39,937 nt of DNA from Flavobacteriaceae bacterium (GCA_947461425.1 CANHKZ010000009.1:1-39937), one strand, 5' to 3'; positions 8,229 to 16,665 are shown, numbered from the stretch's first letter. Translations and numbers: made by a program. Notes: generated by a model not told the origin, from the sequence alone.

Positions 8229-8785
8229 TTTGTTGAGACATAAAATCCTTTATTTGGTATTTTTCCTTTTACGCCCATAAAATGATTCTTAAGAACATCT
8301 AAATCAGCTTCGTAATTTGCTGTAGGATGAAATGGCTTTCCTATTTTCACTTCCTTGTTACCAAAATCAAACGCAACAGGAATAATAGGAACATTGGCTT
8401 TTAAAGCAATAAAATAAAAACCTGATTTTAATTCGCTAACATAATCACGAGTCCCCTCAGGAGCAACCGCTAATCGAAATGTTTCATTTGTATCGAAAAT
8501 GGCCGCAATCGAATCTACTTTATTTAAACCACCAGAGCGATCTAAAGGTGCTCCGCCCATATATCTAAAATAAGCACCAAAGGGAAATCGAAATAATTCT
8601 TTTTTGGCTACAAAATTCATTTCCAAACCTGTAATTCCTCTTGTGAAAATTCCAAGGTAAAAATCATGAGCACTAGTATGTGGGATTACCATCATGACGC
8701 ATTTTTTTATTTTAGGGTCAATCGATCCTACAATTTTCCAACCCATAATTTTAAAAAATAACCACTTATAGAATTGTTTTTTCAT
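8225..8785 (-). CDS. 1-acyl-glycerol-phosphate acyltransferase-like (PlsC family)
   Basis: 186-aa membrane-associated acyltransferase. The catalytic HX4D motif is HTSAHD (His36-Asp41) and the glycerol-phosphate motif is PEGTR (Glu110-Arg113). This is shorter than the usual PlsC (about 240 aa) and resembles the compact family found next to lipid or lipopolysaccharide genes in Bacteroidota. It may acylate a lysophospholipid or another lipid; the substrate is not decided by the sequence. It is convergent with the XRE gene, sharing bases 8225-8228. Confidence 0.85.
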   Translation of the reverse strand: MKKQFYKWLFFKIMGWKIVGSIDPKIKKCVMMVIPHTSAHDFYLGIFTRGITGLEMNFVAKKELFRFPFGAYFRYMGGAPLDRSGGLNKVDSIAAIFDTNETFRLAVAPEGTRDYVSELKSGFYFIALKANVPIIPVAFDFGNKEVKIGKPFHPTANYEADLDVLKNHFMGVKGKIPNKGFYVSTN

Positions 8786-8991
8786 TCTTTAAAAAATTTA
8801 ATACAAATAAAAACAATTTTAATCTTATTTTTGAATAAATCCCCACATTATGATACGCAAACTATTGAGTTATATCAATAAAATTTCAAAATTAAAAAAT
8901 TCCTCGAATTGAAGTTCAAAACGAGTTAATCGTAATAGAAAAGATAAAATGATATTATTTTATTAACTTGTGTTTAATTATTTTAGAAAAA

Positions 8992-9702
8992 ATGAGAAAA
9001 ACAGTCAAAAAACTATTTTTAGGAAAGTCGTCTAATGGTCAACAAGCTGAATTTGATCCTATTGAAAAAAGGATTCAAAATATCAAATCAATATGGAATA
9101 ACGATCACCAAGATGATAGCGGATTTGAAAAAATTTTTAGATTATTACTATCTTCTTCTCTTTTGTTTTTTCCTGGGATTTACATCAAATATATTTCAAG
9201 AAAAAAAGGGATTGAATACCAAGATTTAGCAATAGACTTTTACATTCTTATAAAAGTTGGCTTCCCAATTTTTATTTTAGTAAATCAATGGTACACCATT
9301 CCATGGGTTGTTTGTTTAATGGCATATCTGTTCTTAGAAACTATTTTTTATATCCCAACCTTAATTTTCGCCTCTGATTTACTCTCTAAACCAAGGTCTT
9401 ACAGACGTTCAATGTTACTTTTATTCTTAAACTATCTAGAAATAGTTTTAGCATATGCTGTTTTTTATTCTTGTGGACATTATTTAAACAAACCATTTGA
9501 ACATTGGTTTGATGCTGTATACTTTAGTGTTATAACCTCTTCATCAATTGGGTACGGTGATTTTCACCCAGTTACTACTCTGGGTAAATTTTTAGTGAGT
9601 ACTCAAGCCTTATTGTTCTTATTCTTTATTGTACTTTTTTTAAATTTTTTCTCAACTAAAGTAAAAAGTAAAGGGTATTTTGACCACGATAACAACGAAT
9701 AA
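8992..9702 (+). CDS. Potassium channel-like protein with SIGYGD selectivity filter
   Basis: 236 aa from the ATG at 8992; an in-frame TTG at 8968 is less likely. After a charged N-terminal region of about 50 residues come hydrophobic segments near 50-65, 82-98, 103-128, 140-162 and 200-220. The pore loop SVITSSSIGYGDFHP (residues 179-193) carries the K+ filter with Ser in place of the usual Thr before IGYG. It therefore looks like an ion channel of the two-TM pore type (Ion_trans_2) with extra N-terminal helices and no RCK domain. Gating is unknown. Its stop abuts the convergent kdsB stop with no gap. Confidence 0.85.
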   Translation: MRKTVKKLFLGKSSNGQQAEFDPIEKRIQNIKSIWNNDHQDDSGFEKIFRLLLSSSLLFFPGIYIKYISRKKGIEYQDLAIDFYILIKVGFPIFILVNQWYTIPWVVCLMAYLFLETIFYIPTLIFASDLLSKPRSYRRSMLLLFLNYLEIVLAYAVFYSCGHYLNKPFEHWFDAVYFSVITSSSIGYGDFHPVTTLGKFLVSTQALLFLFFIVLFLNFFSTKVKSKGYFDHDNNE

Positions 9703-10428
9703 TTAAATCATTTTCCTTGCTTTTTCTAAATCTTCTAGTGTATCAATTCCAATCCCAATATGTGATGTTTCTACCATTTTGATGCGTTTACCAAATTCCA
9801 AATATCGCAATTGCTCTAGTTTTTCAGATGCTTCCAAAGATTGGATTGGCAAACTATAAAAATCTAGCAACGCTTGTTTTCTAAAAGCATAAATTCCGAT
9901 ATGTTGAAAATAGCGTACACCAGCATTTTTCTCTCTAGGATAAGGTATCACAGAACGCGAAAAATACAAGGCAAACCCATTTTGATCCACCACTACTTTT
10001 ACATTATTCGGATTATTAATATCGTCTTCATTGGTAATTTCACGCATTACAGAAGCTAAATCAACTTGTTTAGCAGCATCGTTTTTAAATACTTCAATTA
10101 CTTTTTGCAGCGGATCAGCATCAATAAAAGGCTCATCACCTTGCACATTTACTACAATATCAACGTCAAGGTTTTCAATAGCTTCGGCTATTCGATCACT
10201 TCCCGACTCATGTTCTTTAACACTTTTGATTGCCTGACCTCCATTGGAAACAATTTCTTCAAAAATAATATCCGAATCAGTTACTACAAAAACATCGTCA
10301 AAAAGCTTCGTAGAAAGAGCTGCTTCGTAGGTTCTTAAGATAAGTGTTTTACCTCCCAGGTCTTGCATTAATTTTGCAGGAAATCGGGTTGAGGCGTAAC
10401 GAGCAGGAATGACGGCTATTATTCTCAT
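9703..10428 (-). CDS. kdsB: 3-deoxy-manno-octulosonate cytidylyltransferase (CMP-Kdo synthetase)
   Basis: 241 aa, normal length. It activates Kdo with CTP for lipid A core assembly. The N-terminus [19 protein letters not shown] is the nucleotide-binding signature. [12 protein letters not shown] (metal/CTP-binding Asp), the [12 protein letters not shown] segment, [11 protein letters not shown] and the end [16 protein letters not shown] are all typical. It shows the organism makes Kdo-containing lipopolysaccharide. A TAAATTTG box (minus strand, 10465-10458) lies 30 bp before the start, so the gene is probably transcribed on its own. Confidence 0.96.
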   Translation of the reverse strand: MRIIAVIPARYASTRFPAKLMQDLGGKTLILRTYEAALSTKLFDDVFVVTDSDIIFEEIVSNGGQAIKSVKEHESGSDRIAEAIENLDVDIVVNVQGDEPFIDADPLQKVIEVFKNDAAKQVDLASVMREITNEDDINNPNNVKVVVDQNGFALYFSRSVIPYPREKNAGVRYFQHIGIYAFRKQALLDFYSLPIQSLEASEKLEQLRYLEFGKRIKMVETSHIGIGIDTLEDLEKARKMI

Positions 10429-10457
10429 GTTCTTTTGTTTATATGTACGTTCAAATA

Positions 10458-10465
10458 CAAATTTA
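10458..10465 (-). promoter_or_regulatory. Predicted -7 box of kdsB
   Basis: Minus strand TAAATTTG matches TAnnTTTG; it ends 29 bp upstream of the kdsB ATG. No TTG is found at the expected -33 distance, so support is partial. Confidence 0.4.
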
Positions 10466-10504
10466 ATTTTTTTTTAGACTTTAAAGTTACACTCAAAGTA
10501 CTAA

Positions 10505-11926
10505 TTATTCAACAAAACTTTCATCTTTAAATCCAATCAAATACAATTTATTTTTTGCCCTTGTCATTGCGGTATATAACCAACGGATATAATCGCTATT
10601 GATTCCGTCAGGCAAATACGGTTGTTCAATAAAAACGGTGTTCCACTGCCCTCCTTGCGATTTATGACAGGTAATAGCGTAGGAAAATTTAACTTGTAAC
10701 GCATTAAAATACTCGTTGTTTTTTACATTTTGAAATTGCTTGAATTTAGTTTCAACTTCGTAATCTTTCATCACCTCTTGGTACAAACGATTCGATTCTT
10801 CATAGGTTAAAGATGGCGATTCACTATTAATAGTATCCAAAAGCAAAACCGTTTCTAAAGGCTTTTGATTGGGATAATCAACCATTCGGATTTTTACTTT
10901 GGCAAATTTAAAGCTGTACAATTCTTGAATACCAAATATTTCCAACACTTCAATAATGTCACCATTGGCAATAAATCCAGCTTCATCCGAATCTTTGAGC
11001 CAAAAGTAATTGTTCTTTACTACCATCAAAAAATCGCCCGCAGATAATTCACTTTCACGATCCAAAATTCGAGTTCTAATTTGTTCGTTGTACTGATTAG
11101 CTCGTTTGTTAGAACGAACAATAAACGCGGTGTCTTCTATACTATAATTACTATAAGCTGACTCGATAGCGTCTTGAATATCATAGCCATCAGTCAAACG
11201 AATAATGTCTTTGAATTTTTTTACATTAAACTGAAAATCAGTCACAAAACTATCTTTCAACAATTCTCGAAGTTCAGTTGCATTAAATAAAATTCCAGAA
11301 CTTTCCTCCTGACGCATTACTTCATCTAATTCGATAGATTCTATTTCTTTATCGTAATGCACCGCCAAAGTATGGGTATCTAATGCCGGGCTAATATCTA
11401 AATTCACTGGTGGCAACTGAGCAGTATCTCCTAAAAGAATCATTTTGCAATTACTTCCCGAATACACATACGAAATCAAATCATCTAATAAAGAACCTTT
11501 TTCATAGAGTTTAGAATCTGAATTAGAGTCTGAAATCATCGAAGCTTCGTCGACAATAAAAATAGTATTTTTATGTTTGTTAGGTTGTAAAGTAAAGGAA
11601 ACGCCACCTCCAGAAGATTTCTTTGGAAAATAGATTTTTTTGTGAATGGTAAACGCAGCCTTATTGGAATAATTAGCTATTACTTTAGCCGCGCGCCCCG
11701 TTGGCGCTAGCAAAACATATTTTTTATTAATTTCAATTAAATTATTGACTATGGTAGAAATTACCGTAGTTTTTCCTGTTCCTGCATACCCCTTTAAAAC
11801 AAAAATGGTATTATTTTCTATTTCGGTTAAAAAAATAGCAATCTTTTGAAAAAAAATATCCTGTTTGTAAGTAGCTTCAAACGGAAATTTTTTCTTTAAA
11901 AGACTGTAAAATAAGGTGGAATTCAT
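10505..11926 (-). CDS. RecD-like ATP-dependent DNA helicase (superfamily 1)
   Basis: 473 aa from the ATG at 11926 (MNSTLFYSLLKKKFPF); an upstream in-frame start would add 16 hydrophobic residues and is not favoured. Helicase motifs in order: I GYAGTGKTTV, Ia LLAPTGRAAKV, II FIVDEASMIS, III LLGDTAQLPP, then the UvrD_C_2 region TCHKSQGGQW and YTAMTRAKNKLYLIG. It lacks the long N-terminal region of RecD2, so it is a compact Bacteroidota RecD-like or Pif1/Dda-like SF1B enzyme. Expected to work in DNA repair or replication restart. It is divergent from the DUF3822 gene. Confidence 0.9.
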   Translation of the reverse strand: MNSTLFYSLLKKKFPFEATYKQDIFFQKIAIFLTEIENNTIFVLKGYAGTGKTTVISTIVNNLIEINKKYVLLAPTGRAAKVIANYSNKAAFTIHKKIYFPKKSSGGGVSFTLQPNKHKNTIFIVDEASMISDSNSDSKLYEKGSLLDDLISYVYSGSNCKMILLGDTAQLPPVNLDISPALDTHTLAVHYDKEIESIELDEVMRQEESSGILFNATELRELLKDSFVTDFQFNVKKFKDIIRLTDGYDIQDAIESAYSNYSIEDTAFIVRSNKRANQYNEQIRTRILDRESELSAGDFLMVVKNNYFWLKDSDEAGFIANGDIIEVLEIFGIQELYSFKFAKVKIRMVDYPNQKPLETVLLLDTINSESPSLTYEESNRLYQEVMKDYEVETKFKQFQNVKNNEYFNALQVKFSYAITCHKSQGGQWNTVFIEQPYLPDGINSDYIRWLYTAMTRAKNKLYLIGFKDESFVE

Positions 11927-12011
11927 CAGTAGTAATTTGACTGCAAAGTAAGCAATTGCAATGACAAAAATCAATTGCTATTACAAAAAAACATTTTAGA
12001 TTTACCTTTGT

Positions 12012-12043
12012 TATTGATCTTGCTATTGATTTTTGATATTGAT
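12012..12043. repeat. Three TATTGAT direct repeats
   Basis: TATTGAT occurs at 12012-12018, 12024-12030 and 12037-12043, spaced 12 and 13 bp start to start, in the gap between the divergent RecD-like and DUF3822 genes. The third copy overlaps the proposed -33 TTG of the DUF3822 promoter. The spacing is close to one helical turn, which would suit a protein-binding array, but a small tandem duplication is equally possible. Confidence 0.4.
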
Positions 12044-12068
12044 TTTCTCATTGTTATTCGTATGTTTG
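12039..12068 (+). promoter_or_regulatory. Predicted promoter of DUF3822-rsmD
   Basis: TTG (12039-12041), a 19-bp spacer and TATGTTTG (12061-12068) match the Bacteroidota consensus, 18 bp before the ATG. A second -7 box, TACCTTTG, lies at 12003-12010 without a well-placed -33 element. Confidence 0.6.
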
Positions 12069-12086
12069 CATTGTTGAACAAATCCT

Positions 12087-12899
12087 ATGAACACAAACAT
12101 AACCGAAAAGAAATATAAAAAACTATCCATTCAGGTTGCCTTGAACGGACTTTCTTTTTGTTGCTTTGACACACTCAACAATACAATTATTTCGTTCAAC
12201 GAAGTTCATTTTGACACTTTCCATAAAGCAACAAAAACAGAAGACTTATTTGCAGAAGCGTTTAGTAATTATTCGGAATTAAAAGACTCTTACGATGAAA
12301 TTTTAATCATTCACAACAACAATCTTGCTACGTTTGTACCCGAACCGTTATTTGACGAAAACTTTTTAGGAAGCTATTTACAATACAATACCAAAGTTTT
12401 TGAAACTGATTTTTTTGCATTTGATGAAATTGCCAATTGCCAAATGAACACTGTTTATATTCCGTATGTGAATATCAACAATTTTTTTATTGATCAATTT
12501 GGAACTTTCGATTACAAACATGCGAATAGTATTTTGGTTTCTAAATTATTGATTGGTTCTAAAAATATTCCAGAGAAAAAAGTATACGTTCATATCAATT
12601 CAGGATATTTTGAAATTATTGTGGTACAAAACCAAAAACTACTATTATTTAACTCTTTTGAGTATTCTACTCCTGAAGATTTCTTGTATTATATTTTGTT
12701 TACTGCAGAACAATTGGGTCTAAATCCAGAAGAATTTCCAGTAGAAATAATCGGAAAAATTGATGCTGAAAGTGACTATTACCAATTAGCCTATAAATAC
12801 ATTCGCAACGTATCGCTATTAGATGTGAGTGATTTACAAACTAAAAATAATTTTTCTGAAGCGGATAATAGAACCCATTACATACTTTTTAATTCATGA
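12087..12899 (+). CDS. DUF3822 family protein
   Basis: 270-aa soluble protein without signal peptide, recognised as the Bacteroidota-specific DUF3822 family (start ...KKLSIQVALNGLSFCCFD, middle VYIPYVNINNFFIDQFG). Its stop overlaps the rsmD start (ATGA, 12896-12899), so the two are translationally coupled. Such tight linkage is frequent for this family and hints at a role near ribosome assembly or coordinated expression, but no biochemical function is established as far as I know. No catalytic motif can be picked out. Confidence 0.88.
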   Translation: MNTNITEKKYKKLSIQVALNGLSFCCFDTLNNTIISFNEVHFDTFHKATKTEDLFAEAFSNYSELKDSYDEILIIHNNNLATFVPEPLFDENFLGSYLQYNTKVFETDFFAFDEIANCQMNTVYIPYVNINNFFIDQFGTFDYKHANSILVSKLLIGSKNIPEKKVYVHINSGYFEIIVVQNQKLLLFNSFEYSTPEDFLYYILFTAEQLGLNPEEFPVEIIGKIDAESDYYQLAYKYIRNVSLLDVSDLQTKNNFSEADNRTHYILFNS

Positions 12900-13426
12900 G
12901 AATTATTTCAGGCAAATACAAAGGCCGACGCATATTTCCTCCAAAAAACCTTCCTGTTCGCCCTACAACTGACATGAGTAAAGAAGCATTGTTCAATGTT
13001 TTAAATAATCATTTTAGCTTTGAAGGTTTAAAAGTATTGGACTTGTTTTCAGGAACTGGAAATATCAGTTTTGAATTTGCTTCGAGAGGTAGTTCGCCAA
13101 TCACGTCTGTTGATGGTGATTTTGGCTGTGTTAAATTCATAAAACAAATTGCCTCCGAATTTGATTTTAATATTGCCGCAACTAAAAGTGATGTTTTTGC
13201 TTTTCTTGAAAAAAACAAATCAACTTACGATATTATTTTTGCAGATCCTCCTTATGGCTTAGACCAAAAAACGTTTGAAAAAGTTGTTACTGTAGTATTT
13301 GAAAAAGGACTTTTGGAAGAAGAAGGCATGTTGATTATTGAACATTCCAAATACACTAAAATGGAACATTTGCCTCATTTTTCTTTTCAGAAAAGTTATG
13401 GTGGTTCTTTTTTTAGTTTTTTTTGA
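12896..13426 (+). CDS. rsmD: 16S rRNA (guanine-N2-)methyltransferase RsmD
   Basis: 176-aa class I SAM-dependent methyltransferase that modifies G966 of 16S rRNA (E. coli numbering). MRIISGKYKGRRI and RPTTDMSKEALFNVL are family signatures; VLDLFSGTGNISFE is SAM motif I and FADPPYG is motif IV with the catalytic DPPY. Slightly shorter than the E. coli enzyme (198 aa). It overlaps DUF3822 by 4 bp. The downstream gap leads to the convergent RNase P RNA. Confidence 0.94.
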   Translation: MRIISGKYKGRRIFPPKNLPVRPTTDMSKEALFNVLNNHFSFEGLKVLDLFSGTGNISFEFASRGSSPITSVDGDFGCVKFIKQIASEFDFNIAATKSDVFAFLEKNKSTYDIIFADPPYGLDQKTFEKVVTVVFEKGLLEEEGMLIIEHSKYTKMEHLPHFSFQKSYGGSFFSFF

Positions 13427-13473
13427 GATTACTAATTCAGAAGGCGAAGAAGAATAGTTTTTCATTAAAAATA

Positions 13474-13796
13474 AAAAAAGCAGACCTATAAGCCGGATTC
13501 TGTCTCCGAAAAACGGAGCCTTATCATTTATCTAGATCTCACATTACTGTAAGACTCAAGCTACCTACCCTTCAACAACGGACGAGAAGCCCTTAAATGC
13601 TGATATACTTGATATTTCACCGCATAGAGTTTACCTGGTTTCACTACAGCATTACCTGTACATACTTTCTGTTGCACTTGTCCTAATTAATCCCAAAAAT
13701 TGGAAAAAACCGACGGGTGTTACCCGCTATGCTTCTCTTTGGTGTCCGGACTTTCCTCCTTCCTAATAAATTAGTACGGCGATAAGGCGGTCTGCA
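13474..13796 (-). ncRNA. rnpB: RNase P RNA (bacterial type A)
   Basis: Catalytic RNA that trims tRNA 5' leaders. Reading the minus strand, the 5' region holds the conserved GAGGAAAGTCCGGAC core (13760-13746) and the 3' region holds ACAGAATCCGGCTTATAG (13503-13486 area), both hallmarks of RNase P RNA. Helix P1 is visible as GCAGACC (13795-13789) pairing with GGTCTGC (13486-13480). A run of U after P1 (A7 at 13473-13479) ends the transcript. Length is about 320 nt, somewhat short for type A. Exact ends are estimated from P1. Confidence 0.95.
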
Positions 13797-13799
13797 GTG

Positions 13800-13807
13800 C
13801 AAATTTA
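13800..13807 (-). promoter_or_regulatory. Predicted -7 box of rnpB
   Basis: Minus strand TAAATTTG matches TAnnTTTG and lies 4 bp before the 5' base of helix P1, the distance expected for a transcription start at about 13795. A clear -33 TTG is not seen. Confidence 0.55.
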
Positions 13808-13924
13808 CGACATAATTGATAGGAATCATAATCGATTTTCAAGTCCTCAATTATATAAAAGATAGCACTTCTATTTTTGTTAGTAAATTGGGGATAAGTC
13901 CTCTGGTTTTTGAGGTTAATACTG

Positions 13925-13955
13925 TTGTTTTTTGGGATATCAAATCCTATATTTG
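13925..13955 (+). promoter_or_regulatory. Predicted promoter of dnaX
   Basis: TTG (13925-13927), a 20-bp spacer and TATATTTG (13948-13955) fit the TTG-N17-23-TAnnTTTG consensus. It lies 18 bp before the dnaX ATG, and this also argues against the upstream in-frame start at 13932. Confidence 0.65.
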
Positions 13956-13973
13956 CTTTTTAATAGATTTTCA

Positions 13974-15059
13974 ATGGAACAATTTGTAGTATCGGCTCGT
14001 AAATACCGTCCGCAAACATTTAAAGATGTTGTGGGACAAAAAGCCATTACCAATACGTTATTGAATGCCATAGAAAACAATCACTTGGCCTCTGCCCTTT
14101 TATTCACAGGTCCTCGTGGCGTAGGTAAAACCACTTGTGCGCGTATCTTGGCACGAAAAATCAATCAACCTGGTTATGATGACCCGAACGAAGACTTTGC
14201 TTTCAATGTATTTGAATTGGATGCTGCTTCAAACAACTCGGTAGACGATATTCGTAATTTGATTGACCAAGTACGTATACCGCCACAAACTGGTCAATAC
14301 AAAGTTTATATCATTGATGAGGTTCATATGTTGTCATCTCAAGCTTTTAATGCGTTTTTGAAAACATTAGAAGAACCACCCAAACATGCCATTTTTATTT
14401 TGGCAACAACCGAAAAACATAAAATTATCCCAACGATTTTATCGCGTTGTCAAATATTTGATTTCAAAAGAATTACCGTTAAAGACGCTAAAGAACATTT
14501 AGCAGAAGTTGCCGCAAGTCAGGGAGTTCAGTTTGAAGACGATGCTTTGCATATCATTGCTCAAAAAGCAGATGGTGCAATGCGTGATGCTTTGTCTATT
14601 TTTGATCGAGTAGTTTCTTTTTGTGGAAACAATTTAACTCGTCAAGCAGTAACAGAAAACTTGAATGTTTTAGATTACGAAACCTATATCAATGTAACTG
14701 AGTTGATTTTGGAAAACAAAATTCCAGAACTATTAGTTGCTTTTAATGAAATACTATCAAAAGGATTTGATGCCCATCATTTTGTTGCTGGATTGGCTTC
14801 CCACTTTAGGGATTTATTGGTGTCTAAAAACCCTGCTACCTTGTCTTTGTTAGAGGTAGGAGAACAAGCCCAACAATTGTATGGTATTCAAGCAAAAAAA
14901 TGTGATGCTAATTTTTTATTGAAAGGAATTGAAATTGCCAATGAATGTGATTTGAAATACAAAGTCAGTCAAAATCAGCGACTGTTAGTTGAACTTTGCT
15001 TAATGCAATTGGCCTCCATCACTTTCGATGGAGAAAAAAAAAAGTTGAGCCATTTATAA
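13974..15059 (+). CDS. dnaX: DNA polymerase III gamma product of dnaX (zero-frame form)
   Basis: Clamp-loader ATPase subunit, 361 aa from the ATG at 13974 (MEQFVVSARKYRPQTF). Walker A is GPRGVGKTT (46-54), Walker B/DExx is IIDEVHML (113-120), sensor 1 ATTEKHK (145-151) and the trans-acting arginine finger SRC (157-159). The region that carries a four-cysteine zinc module in E. coli is shortened here and has no cysteines (residues 60-80). The frame closes 5 codons after the A10 run, just after the collar domain (domain III), so this product corresponds to E. coli gamma: ATPase plus collar without the polymerase-binding tail. Confidence 0.93.
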   Translation: MEQFVVSARKYRPQTFKDVVGQKAITNTLLNAIENNHLASALLFTGPRGVGKTTCARILARKINQPGYDDPNEDFAFNVFELDAASNNSVDDIRNLIDQVRIPPQTGQYKVYIIDEVHMLSSQAFNAFLKTLEEPPKHAIFILATTEKHKIIPTILSRCQIFDFKRITVKDAKEHLAEVAASQGVQFEDDALHIIAQKADGAMRDALSIFDRVVSFCGNNLTRQAVTENLNVLDYETYINVTELILENKIPELLVAFNEILSKGFDAHHFVAGLASHFRDLLVSKNPATLSLLEVGEQAQQLYGIQAKKCDANFLLKGIEIANECDLKYKVSQNQRLLVELCLMQLASITFDGEKKKLSHL

Positions 15060-15727
15060 TTCCACCTACTTATTATAAAAATTTAGGTTATTCTATTGTA
15101 GAAGTTGTCAATACTATTCCATCTCCAATAAAAGTAGAAGAACCAATTTCAAGCGAAATTACTTATCCAATAAATGAGGGAAAAGCAGAGGTAGAAAATA
15201 CTTATGTACCGACTCATGAACCAATTGTAGAAGTACCAAAACCAGTTATTGTAAGCGAGTCAGAATCAAAAGTTTCTGCACTTTCGTTGTCAAGTATTCG
15301 CGCTAAAAGAGAACTAGAAGAAAATTCCAAAACGGTTGTAAAAGAAATAGTTCATTTACCTTCGGAACCATTTACAGAAACAGAAATGTTACTACAATGG
15401 AACAAATACGCTCAGCGTTTGGGAGACAAAGGTTATAAAATTATGGAGTCGTTGTTGTTGATAAATGACCCTATTTTAAAAGGAACTCATATTACTTTAG
15501 AATTACCTAACGAAGGTTCCAAATTAGATTTTGAGAGTGAAAAATTAGGATTATTAGGCTATTTAAAAGGACATTTACACAATCATGATATTACTATAGA
15601 AGTCATTGTAAATGAAAGTTTTGAAAGCAGACGCAGCTTTAATGATCAAGATCGCTACAATCGTTTGCATCAAATCAATCCAAATATTGAACTGTTAAAG
15701 TCAACATTCGGATTGGATATTACTTAA
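13974..15727 (+). CDS. dnaX: DNA polymerase III tau product of dnaX (via -1 frame change at about 15044)
   Basis: The -1 frame is open from before the A run to 15727 and continues with a Pro/Glu/Val-rich linker followed by a folded C-terminal domain (ETEMLLQWNKYAQRLGDKG ... SFNDQDRYNRLHQINPN, LLKSTFGLDIT) that is the usual tau tail binding the polymerase. If the ribosome slips after AAG at 15042-15044, tau would be 584 aa, close to the length usual for flavobacterial DnaX. The zero-frame and -1-frame parts together give one normal protein. Alternatives are polymerase slippage on A10 during transcription, or a miscounted A in the assembly (eleven A would join the frames). Confidence 0.8.
15030..15079 (+). 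promoter_or_regulatory. Probable dnaX frameshift signal
   Basis: A10 run at 15034-15043 followed by G gives the in-frame slippery heptamer A AAA AAG (15038-15044), the same as in E. coli dnaX. A zero-frame TAA follows at 15057-15059. Eight nt after the heptamer a perfect 8-bp stem, TTTATAAT (15053-15060) with ATTATAAA (15072-15079), encloses an 11-nt loop. GGAG (15030-15033) just upstream could act as an internal Shine-Dalgarno. The stem is all A/U and so weak. The sites are seen directly; activity is inferred. Confidence 0.65.
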
Positions 15728-15736
15728 TTTATTATT

Positions 15737-16627
15737 TTAAATTTTTCCGTAATACATTGCTTTAACAATTCCATCTGCTAAACCAATTTTTGGTACATAA
15801 ATATTTCTCGCACCACTCCATTTCATTGCATTCAAATAGATTCTTGTAGCTGGAATAATTACATCCGCTCGATCTGAATTCAATCCTAATTCTGAAATTC
15901 TTTGTTCATAAGTTAGTGAATTCAAAAATGAATATTGAGAATTCATATAAATATAAGAAAGTGGTTTATCCTGAGATTTACCCGACATTTTAAATAATTT
16001 ATTGATATTCCCACCCGAACCGATTAATGTAACTTCATCATATTCTTCAGTATTTGATCGAATCCATTTTTCAATTTCATCCCAAACTAGTTCGTGAACC
16101 ATGTCATTCAATAACCGAACCGTACCTGCCTTAAATGATCGTGAAACAATCATTTTTCCATCAGAAAATAAGGTAAACTCTGTACTACCTCCACCTACAT
16201 CAACAAAAAGATAGGTTTTATCTGTCTTAATCAAAGTATGTAAATCACTAGAAGCAATTATTGCAGCTTCTTTTTTGCCATCAATAATTTCAATTTTTAT
16301 TCCGGTCTTCTTTTTAATAATTTCTGTCACCTCTTTACCATTATATGCTTCTCGCATTGCTGAAGTTGCAAAAGCTTTGTACTGCTCTACCTTGTGAACT
16401 TTCATTAAGAGATTAAAAGCTTTCATCGCATCACACATTCTATCAATATTTTCCTCAGAAATTGAACCAACAGTAAAGGCATCTTGGCCTAAACGAATTG
16501 GTACACGAACTAAGGAACTTTTATTAAATTGTGTCTCTTTTTCGTCTTGTTCTACAATATTGGCAATAAGCAATCGCATGGCATTAGAGCCTATATCGAT
16601 AGCGGCATATTTTTTTATATTTAGCAT
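15737..16627 (-). CDS. ppx: Exopolyphosphatase/guanosine pentaphosphate phosphatase family
   Basis: 296 aa from the ATG at 16627 (MLNIKKYAAIDIGSNAMRLL). ASKHA-fold phosphatase with phosphate-binding loops IDIGSNAMRLL and FVDVGGGSTEF and the LIGSGGNINKL segment. Only the two N-terminal domains of E. coli Ppx are present, as in short Ppx/GppA enzymes. It hydrolyses terminal phosphates of polyphosphate or pppGpp. It starts 38 bp after the ppk1 stop, an arrangement that places the polymer-making and polymer-degrading enzymes on one transcript. Convergent with dnaX with a 9-bp gap. Confidence 0.92.
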   Translation of the reverse strand: MLNIKKYAAIDIGSNAMRLLIANIVEQDEKETQFNKSSLVRVPIRLGQDAFTVGSISEENIDRMCDAMKAFNLLMKVHKVEQYKAFATSAMREAYNGKEVTEIIKKKTGIKIEIIDGKKEAAIIASSDLHTLIKTDKTYLFVDVGGGSTEFTLFSDGKMIVSRSFKAGTVRLLNDMVHELVWDEIEKWIRSNTEEYDEVTLIGSGGNINKLFKMSGKSQDKPLSYIYMNSQYSFLNSLTYEQRISELGLNSDRADVIIPATRIYLNAMKWSGARNIYVPKIGLADGIVKAMYYGKI

Positions 16628-16665
16628 TATATATTTGGATGTGTAAAGTTGTAGCAAAATGAAAA

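Noticed and set aside
13259..13465. Minus-strand open frame in the rsmD end region
   Set aside because: Shadow of rsmD in another frame; no coding features.
14996..15727. Separate 243-aa gene overlapping the end of dnaX
   Set aside because: Its only possible independent start lies inside dnaX, and from 15044 onward the sequence is the normal tau tail; it is the -1 continuation of dnaX.
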